A stretch of 64,000 nucleotides of DNA from Eremophila alpestris peregrina. Lineage: Eukaryota > Chordata > Aves > Passeriformes > Alaudidae. The stretch covers positions 646,134 through 710,133 of the forward strand of contig WMCF01000153.1 of assembly GCA_009792885.1 (NCBI GenBank), read 5' to 3'. Of this stretch, positions 12,401 through 24,400 are shown piece after piece; position 1 is the first letter of the stretch; every line of letters begins with the position of its first letter. The position numbers and the translations under genes are program-made. The notes below the pieces were generated by a model. It searched no databases and had not been told where the DNA came from. It saw nothing but the letters and a program-made list of their open reading frames with translations.

Positions 12401-15400
12401 TGCTTATTCTCCACATTTAAGTGTCTTGGCAGTCCAAGAGTGAAATGTTTCCTTCAAACCCCAAAGGCAGTGGTGACACCATTGCAAATTAGTGTCTTGG
12501 AAAAGATGGGTCCTGCTGGCTTTGTAATTGGGTGGAAGATGGGAAGCAGAGATAGTGGATAATGGTTTTCCCAGAAGAGGTGGTAACTAATGAAGTTCCA
12601 GCCTGGGAGCTGTGCTAGCTGGTCTGTTCACAGGTGGTTTGGAAAGAAGGCTGGTATAGAAGTGCTGGGGTTTGTAGCTGATAGAAAACTCGTTTTAAAT
12701 CTTCCAGAGATCTGGCAGAGATCTCAGGAAGAATGGGGAGATAAAATGCAGGTGACACTGACTGTTCAAAGGCATGTGGAGGAGAGAAAGCAGGGACTGA
12801 ACATGCCTGGTGGTGGGCTCAGAATTCCCTGCTGGCACAGGAGGTGCAGGGTTTGAGGTAGGGGATTTTTTAAAAAAAATGTCAGCCATAAGTCGGTCCA
12901 AAAAGCAGTAAAGTGGCGGGAACTCTCAGGAAAGGACAGTTTTGGGGTACACTCACATCCTGTAGAAGTTGCACCCACACTGATGTGGAGTTATGGATGT
13001 TCCTTTAATTCCTTTGTCATCAGCCCTGCTTTTAGCAAGAGTTTGGACTGCATACCTCTAGAATTCCCTTCTAGCAAAATGGGGATTCTCTGATCTCAAA
13101 AATACATAGCAGAAGATAAGGAGAAAGGGAACAAGGGACACATGAAGGGAAAGCATGAGCTGGAGAAGTGGAACAGACTAGCCAAGAATGAGAGTGTCTT
13201 AGAGGATGGGGCTGAGCTGGTGGTGGTTGGGTGTGGAGAATCAGTTCCTGAGTTGGTGGTTAAGCTGACCCCACCAAGCTCTGCTCCTTCTCTTGCAGCC
13301 TCTTCTGGAAGTCCAGTCTTTGTTGTGGGAGACTCCTCTTTCTCCCCATTTTGGGTTGGGCACAGACACAGAAGTCTTCTCTGTGTCTGGAGCTTGATTC
13401 CAGCTGGTTTCCTGAACCTCCTGGCCATGTCCTTGGGCTCCTCTTCCTTATCCTCCTGCCTCCCAACACTTCCCTGCAAACCTGCTGCTTCCCAGCTGTC
13501 TGCTGTCCCCTGCAAGTAGCTGCTAGAAGTACTCCTTGTGTATGATGTGGCAGTAGTACTTAAGGCATGTTTTTATGTTGTTTGGAATAACAGATTGAAA
13601 AGACACCTCACTAATTGAGTGTGTTAGAATTAAACTCTGAATTATCTGGGCTATTGGGTTGGCCACCGGTGGAAATGGATTTAAACTGTGGTTTATGAAT
13701 TTACAGGACGAGATACTATTATGATGCTATTAAACACAATATCCAGATGCATCTCCTGGCTCATGTCTCCAGAGAAGACAGGAAATTGCCCTCTGGTCCT
13801 GCAGTCATTGTCTACTTGTCTCTTGTTATAGGCTCTGCCCCAAGGTGGGATCAGGGATGGATGTTGGATTTGAGGAAGCCCTCCTTTGATCCAGTGCAAC
13901 TGTTCTTACTGTTGAGGGGTTTTGGTTTTTTTTTTTTTTTTTTTTTTCTCTATTAAGATGTAATGTTGTAGGGGAGAAGTCTTAATGTGAAAAATTCAAA
14001 CACTCATAATGTCAGGGGAATCCTGCGCACTGTGACTTAGTAAACAAGGAGTTGACTCTGAGCAAGTGGATAACACAAGACACTTTTGGAAGTTACTCCT
14101 GGCATCTAAATTCAGTTCAGAGATTGATCTTGCCAAACGTGAGAGACTTCACCAGGCTTTCCTGAGAGCATGAGAGCACCTTTGGAATTGTGGAGGGAAC
14201 AAGTAACAAACTGAAATGCCTAAAACAGATATGTCACAGTCAAATAAAAATGCATGATCCTCCTAAATTCTTAGGGAGAGGCTAGAAAGGCGTTGTGTTA
14301 CTTTGAGACTACAGAGAGAGCTTTTTCCAGGTCAGAGATGTTATCTTTAAAGCTGCTTAAAAACTTAGACTTTCTGTATCATGTAATATTTCAAGGCATC
14401 ATTTATTTTTTGAGTTGGATGGAGAAAAAACACTTAAAATACATTTGATAGAATGGAAAATTTTGAAGAGTGCAGCGCAGTCATCTGTTTTGGTACATCT
14501 TACCTATAAGAAACCGTGAGAGGAGGAAAAGGAGCAGTTGCAGTCACCTGGGAATTGATCTGCCCACAACCTGGGGCAATATGGGGATGTGTAAAGACAG
14601 CCAGGAATCAGCAGTTTTTTGTAAGGGGAAGTTCTAGAGATGGTAAAAAGAGAATATGGGAAAATACAAATGATACTCTAGCAGGAATTTGTTCTTCCTC
14701 CTCCATAATATTTCCTTGGCACCTCATCTTGCTGATGTGTAGCTTGTCCTCTGTGTTCATTTGTCTGGAGTAAATCGTCCCTGTAGGACCAGAGGGGGAA
14801 GTGTGTGGGCTTCCCACATCAAAGGAGAGTTCTGCAACATGTGTTACATGTGAGAGCTCCTGTGCTCTCTGCCCTTCCTAGTGCCTGGAGGAGCTGAGGT
14901 CTGGAGGGACAGTTGGTAGTCCTGCCTGGAATGGTGAGGAGGTCAGGTTAAGGTTTTGGGAGCTTGCTGGAGCCTCTGGAGTGATGGACGAAATTGGGAG
15001 AGCAGTTCCTTTTGGAGACATGATTTTGATGCTCCAAAAACCATACAAAGCCTTTTGCATGTTTTTAAGGCTTATTTATCTCTGACCTATCTCATCTGAT
15101 CTTCTGCAGGGCTGAGAGGGGATATTGAAGTTCAAACCCAGAATTTTAGGGATAAGTCCTAATGGAGTTTGTAGTCAGCTTCCTCAGAGATGATGAGCCT
15201 CAGCTTTTCTAAGATAAATAGAAGTGTGAGGCTGCCAGTTACCAATGATTGTTCCCAGGCAGGGCATTTAAAAGCATCCTTTGCCTCCTCAGAGTCTGGT
15301 AAAAGATGCAGCAAAAGCAAATCCTGTTTGGAACATCAGTGTTTCGACAGGGGTTTGTTGCTCACCTTGTTCTCTCCTGGCAGGCCCGGGTGAAGGATCT

Positions 15401-18400
15401 GGAAGACCAGTGTCGGAGTCAAACGGAGCAGTTCAGCCTCCTGTCACAGGAACTTCAACAATTCCGGCTTCAAACAGGAAAAATTGACCTTCTCACCTCC
15501 ACTCTGGTGACTTCAGAGCTGCCCCTTGCTCTGTGCAGCTCTGCCCCGCAGCCCCGCTGGGAGAAGGGTAATTGCTGGATGTGCCTGAGAGGGCTTTGAC
15601 AAATTGGTTGATATTTATGTAAATGAAAAGGACTAAAGGGGATACTGTGAATGTGTGGTGTAATTTTGGCATCTCTGTCCTTATTGTAAATACTTTTGGT
15701 TCATTTTGTAAAGAGAAGTTGGCATTTCTGTGGCCAGGGAGAGCTAGGTGTCCAGTCTGTTGAACGAGGCATGTTTGTAGAGACTTGGGCTGCTCCCTGG
15801 GATGCTCATTGCTGATCCTGTGTCCTGCCTGTGCCTATAACTAATGGACAGCTGATTTATTGCAGAGTCAGCTGTTCCTGGCTTGCTCCCCCATCAGAGC
15901 ACAAAGAAGGTTCACAATGAAGGGAGTGGTGAGCTGGAGCTGTCGCAGCAGGGGCCAGACACCACCGTGGGCTCCCCAGCTGCTCCAACCAATGCTCAGA
16001 AACAATCCAAGAAATGGGAGTCTCAGTCCAGCTCTTCAAAATCTGAATCCATGCAGAACAGCCCAAAATCCTGCCCAACTCCAGAGGTCAGTATGGGACT
16101 CGCCTCTGCTGCCTGTGCTTTCCATCCAGGAGGGAATAAATGCATTGCTGAGAGCACCAATAAAGTTGCATTCGTTCCCCAGTTAAGTCACATGCATTCA
16201 CCAGTAAGGTTGCATTCATTCCCTTCTGGCTGCCTGAAGAAAATGGGATAAACAAGAGAAAAACTGTAGGATAATACTGAAATTACCTTGGGTGCCATGT
16301 CTGTAATGCTTCTTTGAATATGTTGCTGTGCTTCATGAAGGAAACAATTGGCTAGACAGTGCCTGGGAGCTTGGAGAAGGAGTAGGATGGGACGTGTGAG
16401 ATAGCTCTCTAAGCTATCTTGTGGCATCTCAGCTGCCTCTAAAACACATAAAGGCTACAAACGTGAATTTTTAGCATGGGGAGAAACTGTGTCCAGACTT
16501 TTTTGGCCTTGAGCTGTGAATGAGGAGGAACTCAAACTTTTTGTCTGGTGCTTTTAATTACTAAGCTATTACTTGGTGAAAGAAACCATGAGAAGATGCC
16601 AAGTTTGTGCAAAGAGGGATGGAACTAACAGGCCTTGCACATATGTGTCACTAAGATCTCCTCGATGGTTGTTGCTTCACCCCAGGAGCCCCTTCGTGGT
16701 GGTGTGGGGTTCACTTGAGCAGGGGTTGATGCTCTCTCCTATGCATCACTTGAGGGTACAGTTCAGGGCAGAGCGGGGCTGTGAGCAGGGCCAGGCATGG
16801 TGGCCTGAGGGGCACCTTTTGCTTTTTTGGGTTTCCTGAGCGTTAAAGCCACTGAAGTGCTGAGGTGCCCAGGTCAGGACACCCACAACAAAAGGCTGCT
16901 TCAGTGCCAGGGCAGAGCCTCCCACTATGTAAGAGCTCAGGGAAGTGCCATGTTCAGAGACGAAGTGAAGGTCGCACCTGGGAGGAGCAGGTATGTGTTG
17001 TATTTCTCAGGGAAATGGCTTCTCCCCCTCTCAGAGACCCCTGGAATTTGTGAACATATATCTTAACCCTTCACTTCTTCCCTGACCCTATTAATTTATG
17101 TCCAACTATCCCCTCCTCTAGACAAACTTATATAAGGCGCTGTTCTCCTTTGTTCTCTCTCTTCCCCCCCTCGGACCATCAAAGAATAAACATCTCAGAC
17201 AACTTTGGGGGAGAGCCTCTTTTGGAAATCCTTTGTCCTACCTCTGAAATATTCCCTCCTAAGCCCCTTGAGATCTGAGCTGCCCTGGGAGTTTTGGGGG
17301 GCTGCTGGGGGGGAATCATTTCAGGTATGGAACTGTTAGCAATTTTGTAGCAGAAAAGAATGCCTACTTTTAAGTTCAAGAGAAAGCTTGGAAGCCACCA
17401 TGCCTCCCTGGTGAGATAGGTGCCTGCAGAGATCAGTGTGGGACCCTTGGAAAAGAGCCAATGCCTGGAGTGCTTCCACAGCACATAATTGTGGGAACAT
17501 TCCAGGCTAAGCCCCTTCATTTGGGTGTTACAGGTGTTTGTTCTCCAGGAACAGGGGTCAGGATTGCATTACAAGGACTATAGTACCTTGAAAAGGTGCT
17601 CTGAACTCTTCCCAAGACTGAGTCTGGCTCTTCATGTATTAGAAAAAATACTTTGCGTTCTGGTGCCTGCAATGGGTCTTCATCAAAAATACATTTGCCT
17701 TGAGGTCTGCTTTAAAAAAGGCAGCTTTAATTGGTTCATTGGCACAAGTTCAGAAAACCCCGGGGAGTGCATTGCCTCAGGAAGAAGGGTTGCGTTACAC
17801 AACCCATTGCCACTGGATGTAAAATCCCAAAATTTCACTGGGATCAAAATAGCTGAGAGAAATTTCTCAAAGGTGCTTTGCCAGTAGGCACCAAATGCCT
17901 TGAGGGTGCAGCCTTCAGTTTAGGAAGTGCAGAAGGAGCTGCTGGTTAGGAAGGGAGAGATTGTAACAGGAAGGGGGGCTTCCTGCCCTGACTCTGGTTC
18001 TTCATTCAGCATGTGCTATTGGCAGAGCCAGCTAAAGCCAACATTTCCAGTCAAAGCTCTGTACAGAGACATCCTACAGAAGATTTACAGGTGTTGGAGA
18101 GGACAGAAGTAGTTAAAGACCCCAACATCCAACAGAGCTCCTTTGTTCAGGTTGACATTTGTGTTGCACACAGACATAGCTACCATTTAGAGGTAGCAAG
18201 AAATCAATGTACTGAATTATGGATGTGTGGGGTGGAAGAGGTCTCCAGAGCCTCTAGTCTAATCTCCTGCTCCAGTAGGACTTGTCAGCAGCTCTAGATC
18301 CATGTGGCCATGGCTTTGCTGAGCTCAGGCTACAGCTTCTTCAAGAGTGGAGATCCCTCAGTTCTGGGAACTGTTCTCAAGGCTGTAGCACCCACCTGGG

Positions 18401-21400
18401 TAAGGAGTTTTTGCTGATGTCTGACTGGAAGCCCTGAAGCTCCAACTTGGGGCTGTTGCCTCTTATTACTACTTCCTCACCTAAAAAGTCATTCTTAGAG
18501 ATGGTCCTTAGCCCAGGAACCAGACTGACACCAGCCATGAGTTTAGAGGATGTCTTCACTATGTACAAACATTCTGAGTGTTCCTCTACTGAGATCCTTA
18601 ACATTTTTAGGTGGACACTGCAAGTGAAATGGAAGAACTGGATGTTGACAGCATCTCCCTCATGCCAGAGCCAGGCAGCCAAGGCCCTGCAAAGCTCCAG
18701 GTGTTCTTAGCTCGATACAGGTACTGAGTGGTCATTGCTTGTGCTCTGTGAAGTTACACAGGTTATCCACAGTTCACAATCTTCTCTAGGATTCACCACT
18801 GTTAGGAGTGGATAATAGTAGGTTAGACCTTTTTATCTTATTTCTCCATGGGATTTTCACACTGGAAGAGCTGGGAGTGTCTAGCCTGAAGAAGAAGAGG
18901 CTCTGGGGAGTCCTTAGAGCTCCTTCCAGTGCCTAAAGGGCTCCAGAAGAGCTGGAGAAGGACTTGGGACAAGGCCTGGGGTGACAGGACAAGGGAATGG
19001 CTTTCCACTGCCAGAGGGCAGGGATAGATGGGATATTGGGAAGGAATTGTTCCCTTTGAGGGTGGCTAGGCCCTGGCACAGGTTGCCCAGAGCAGCTGTG
19101 GCTGCCCCTGGATCCCTGGCAGTGCCCAAGGCCAGGTTGGACGGGGTTTGGAGCAGCCTGGGACAATGGAAGGTGTCCCTGCCCATGGCGGGGAGTGGAA
19201 TGAGATGAGCTTTGGGGTCCCTTCCTACTCAAACCATTCCATGACTGATTCCACTGTTACTTCCTGTGCAATCCAGGCTTAGCTCAACAAAAGCACATTA
19301 AGCTCATTAGCTGTTCAGTGAACAGCACTGTGTGAAACTTCGAATATTGTTCTCTGTTGAAAATTAGTTTGACCTGACTTATTCATTGAATTGTCAATTT
19401 TTTTTTCAGAATAATGCAAGAAGTTTTCTCCAAGAAATCTTATTCCAGCAATTAAGAAAATTTCAGCTTAGAATTCCTGAAATTTTTGGCCAAAATGTTT
19501 CTGGCTGTAATTTTTAAAGGACAAAGAAAAAAAAAAAAGGCACAGAATAAACCCAGATTCATTTGATAACTCTTGCCGTTCACTGAGTCATCATGGTCAA
19601 GCCCAAGTTGCTATGGTTCAGTGTATTACCTATCCTTCATCTTTTCCATTGGGAATTGGGGAGAAAAGAACAGGGATGATTCCACACTTGTGAAGAGCAC
19701 ATTAAATGTGGTCTGTGTCTTCATGTCAGTCTTTGGCCCATGAGGTCTCAGTCAGATCACAGATAGGTCAACATTGCTTTGGCATGATAAAATCCCTTTT
19801 TAGGGGTAAAGAGCAGGAGATGTTTGTAAAGATAAAGGTTTTACATGAGGCATTTTCCTGTAAAATGAGACACTCTGGTTAGTTAGAGGATCCCTGGGTA
19901 GGCAGGTTAGAACTGCCTGGAATCCAAGCCATATCACCAATGTATTTCTAATTTTCTTGATGGTGAAGTTTTTGGAGTGCTGTTTAAAATGTGGGGGTAG
20001 AACGGGAGGAGACACCACAACCTCTCTGTGCAGCCTATTCCAGTGTTTGCTCAACCTCAAAGAAGTTTTTCCTCAGGCTCAGGTGAAATTTCCTGTTTGT
20101 TTGTGCCCACTGCCCCTTGTCCTGTTGCTGGGCACCAGTAGAAAGCGTCTGGCCCCCTCCTCTTGACACCCACCCTAAATATACCTGTGCATTGATAAAA
20201 TCCCCTTTCTGCTGACTTTTCTAGGCTGAGTAGGCCCAGTTCCCTGAGCCTGTCCTCACAGAAATGCTCCAGTCCCCTCAGCATCCTCATATGCCTGTTC
20301 CTTTGGATGTTACAAGATATCTGTTCTGCTCTTCAGAAATTATCTCTTAAACATTTATTATTAAATATTATTAAATATTTTTGTGTGTAAACTACAGTCT
20401 GGACCTTTGTGTGTGGAATTTGCTGCTTGCCAAAGTGGATGCATTCCCAGTGAATTGAAAGCTTGTCAGCATCACAGCTGTAATATGTTGCTGGGAAGGT
20501 TCCTGTGTAAATTAACTCTTCCAATGGTAAATATTTCAGCTACAATCCTTTTGATGGACCTAATGAAAATCCAGAGGCAGAGCTTCCGCTGACTGCTGGA
20601 GAATATATTTACATCTATGGAGACATGGATGAAGATGGCTTCTTTGAAGGTGTGTTTTAGTAAAATGAAATGTGACTGAACTGCTGTGGAGAGTTGATCT
20701 CTCTGCAGAAAATGAGAGAGAAATTTAGCGAATCTTGAAACCTCAGGGTAAAGGGTTTCTGCCCAAAGTTAGTTTGTTAGAAGGACAAGCCGATCCTGTT
20801 GGAAACAGCTTTATTTATGTTATGAATAAATTCAGTCCAAGCTATGAAATCCTGGTCTGGTGATTTCAAAGGAAATTTTGCCACTACTTTCAGCAAGTTC
20901 CAGGTTTCATCCCTGATGGTTTCAACCCCCATATGGTTCCTCTCTCACCATGGAGAGGAACATGTTCAGCCCCATCTGCAGATGAGCTGTTTCTCTCTTT
21001 CCAGTGACTGTAGTGAGCCAGGAACTGCAGCAGGTGATGGGCTGCATTGCCTCATGCTCTTTTGGCAAAGAGGAGATACAGTAATCAACCCAAACTGCAG
21101 TTGTGACCCTCACTGGTAGCACACAGTGTTTCTGTTTTGGCCCCTCTGCAAACATGATCCTGGTTGATAAAGAGGTGGATGGAATCGAAAACAAGATTTG
21201 TGGGCTGTAAATTTGTGTGAGGTTTCATTGTGGAGCCACTTGCTTAAGGGGTGATGGTTCCTGATTTCCTGAGGTGCTTTGCAAGAGCTGAGACAAATGC
21301 ATGTGTGTTGCACTGCTTGCTTTGTGAGTGCTCTGCCTCATTTTTCTTTCTATTCCCAAGCTTATAATTTTTTTGTTTGTTTATTGTTTAAATAGGTTAT

Positions 21401-24400
21401 TCTTTACTAACCTTTTCTGCTTTCCCTGCTTTCAGTTGATTTGCTTTAGTAGAGTTTGGAAGGGGGAAGGCAATGCTTTCCATTGTGCTGCTCATCCATG
21501 GTTTGATGGGTCTGCAAAGATCAAGTGTTGTGTATCTGTTGTCCCCACAAGTCTTTTTGGGACACCATTAGTGTGGGAGTTAAGTTAAGAAAGGAGGGAG
21601 CTAAAAGGAAGGCCAGAGCTAAATACAGAGCTGGAAAGATGGACTTTCTTGAGGAAGTACTGCAAACCCCAAATGTGCATGGCTGGGAGAAGACGTAAAA
21701 TCATCCATCTGCATAGTTCGGGAAGGCTAAAAAAGTTAGTGAAAGAGCTGTGATGAGGAAGAATGGGATAATGAAGAAGGAGAAAGCCTTTAGCTAATGA
21801 CACAACCCAAATTTTTACTTAGTTGGCTCTGAAACGTGTGAAGCAATGAGTTTCCTCCCTGTGTCCATTGGGACCTAACAAGGGAAGCCCTAGGAAATCA
21901 GGAAAGCATCTCTGAGCTTTTTTCCATTCCTGGCTGCAGAGCAGTTGTACCCCAGCATAGATGTTTTCCCATAGTCCTCACAGCTGATTTGGAAGGCTCA
22001 GTGGCAGGAGCAGTGGTAACAGGTGTCCTGTTTTTTGTTTAGGGGAGCTGATGGATGGCCGGCGAGGGCTGGTCCCTTCCAATTTTGTTGAGCGAGTTGC
22101 AGATGATGACCTCATGACGTTTCTGCCTCCGGAGCTGAATGATCTCACCCATAGCTCATACCAGGAGAAAAGTTTGGTCAGTGCAAGCACCAGCAGTGGA
22201 GATAAGAGTGAGTTCTCCATTGAAGAGAGTAGCATCAGTCTGTTGGCCAGCAGAGCAGAAGGAGACCAGGAGGAATCTGTTAGTCACACAGCAGTGCCTT
22301 ACCCAAGAAAACTGACTCTTATCAAGCAGCTTGCCAGAAGCGTAGTTGTAGGCTGGGAACCACCTCTTTTGCCAGCTGGCTGCCCAGACATACAAAGCTA
22401 CAACATCTATGTGGATGAAGAGCTACGTCAGAATGTGAAGAGTGGCCTTCAGACCAAAGCAGTGATAGAAAAGCTGGATTTACACAGCAGGGCTTACCGC
22501 GTGTCCGTGCAGACGGTGACAGCACATGGCAGCTCTGATAAACTGCGCTGCACTTTCTTTGTGGGGCAGGATTTTGGCACGGCACCAAGGATGCTGAAAG
22601 TCAGAAGTGTCACAGCCACCTCAGCAGAGGTCACGTGGCTTCCCTGCAACAGTAACTACAGCCACGGGGTGTATCTCAACGGGCAGGAGTGTGATGTGAC
22701 CAAGCCGGGCGTGTACTGGTACACCTTCCACAACCTGCAGCCCAGCACCCAGTATGTGGCCAAGCTGGAGGCCCGGCCCATGAAAACTCCTTGGGAAGAG
22801 GTGCCTGAGGGGCAGGAGCAGGACTCAGCCATGATACACTTCACTACCCCTCTAGCAGGTACTGCAGGCCTCTGCACATGGAGAGGCTATGCTCTGCTGG
22901 CCCTTTGCTGGAAAGCCATAGGGCAAAGGGAAAGCAAGGGTGATTAGGTCCCCAAAGCATGAGATGCTGCACTGTTTTGTCTTAATGTTTTTCTTCCTTT
23001 ATTTTAAAACTTGATTATCACTTTTGCTTTCATTTGCTCTGGGGAGACATCCTCTGTGCTGGTTGGAGCAGCTGGTTGGGCAGGGAAGAGATGGTTTGCC
23101 ATAACCTTGCTCCAAGGGTTGCTGTGTCTTGGCCTCAGCTACTTTTGCAAAGTTCTGTTTTCTGTGCATTAAAGCTTTCACAGAACAAGAACACCTTATT
23201 TTCTCTGGTTCTGTCTGTCATTTCCCAGGACTGGCCTGGCTGTTGTAGTTCAGTTCTGCAGGGACAAGTCTGATTGGGAGTTTGCTCTTTGATTCTAACC
23301 AGGGTTGAGTTTTATGCTGTAGCCAGATAAGCAAGAGGAAATTGTTTTTGGTCTCTCACAGGCACACCTGATGCTCCTTTGGATGTCCAGGTAGAAGCTG
23401 GTCCCTCTCCAGGTATCCTGGTTATCAGCTGGTTACCTGTCACCATTGATGCTGAGGGATCTTCCAACGGGGTCCGTGTCACTGGATATGCCGTGTATGC
23501 GGATGGACAGAAGGTACTGGCTGTGTACGGGGGCTGGGGCTGCTGCAGGGGTGGCACGAAGTGTCAGACCTTAAGACATGGAAAGCTGGATCCAGGAAGG
23601 TGTCCTGAGGAGGCACTGACAGTCCTGGGCCTGCAAAAGAGTAACATCAGAGAAGGGACATGGGTTGGGCTGTGTGATGCACATCACAAAAGACATCTGT
23701 CCAGATTTTGGAGGTGCTCCTGTAGCCCAGCCACTGGCTTGATCATTTGACAAACACTGAGTCCCCAGGGTGTGGACACAGCACAACGACAAGTACACAA
23801 CCACCACCTGGGGCTTTCTCTCGAATATGAGGAGTGAGGTGTAGTGATCCAGCATAAAGTTGCCATCCCCACAGCATGGGCAGAAGGGTAGTGAAGGAAT
23901 CTGCCCCTCTGCCATGCTTAGGTGAGACCTCAGCTGCAGAGCTGCCTCCAGGTCTGGGCCCCCCAACATAAGAGGGATGTGGAACTGCTGGAGTGAGTCC
24001 GAAGGAGGCCATGGGAGATGCTTCAAGGGCTGGAGCCCCTCTGTTCTAGAGCCAGGCTGGCAGAGCTGGGAGTGTTCACAGAAGGCTCCAGGGAGAACTC
24101 AGAGCCCCTTCTAGAGCCTAAAGCGGCTTCAGGAGAGCTGGTGGGGGACTTTGGACAAGGGCCTGGAGTGACAAGACAAGGAGGAATGGCTTCACCAGAG
24201 GGCAGGGGTAGATGGGATATTGGGAAGAAATTGTTCCCTGTGAGGGTAATGAGGCCCTGGCTCAGACTATCCAGAGAAGCTTTGGCTGCCCAAGCCCTGG
24301 CAGTGTCCAAGGCCAGGTTGGATAGAGCTTGGAGCAACCTCGGATGCTCCAAGTGGAAGATGTCCCTGCCTATAGCAGGGGCTGGAGTTGAGATGGTTTT

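Larger units (their letters stand above)
16087..18610 (+). other. TSPOAP1 intron
   Basis: Contains a solo LTR with target duplications (16990-17329) and an old CR1 fragment (18218-18500) ending about 110 bases before the SH3-1 exon acceptor. The rest is unassigned. Confidence 0.75.

Noticed and set aside
13096..13519. Long frames on both strands in a TSPOAP1 intron
   Set aside because: Low-complexity Ser/Pro composition on both strands, no splice logic, and no place in the TSPOAP1 reading frame.
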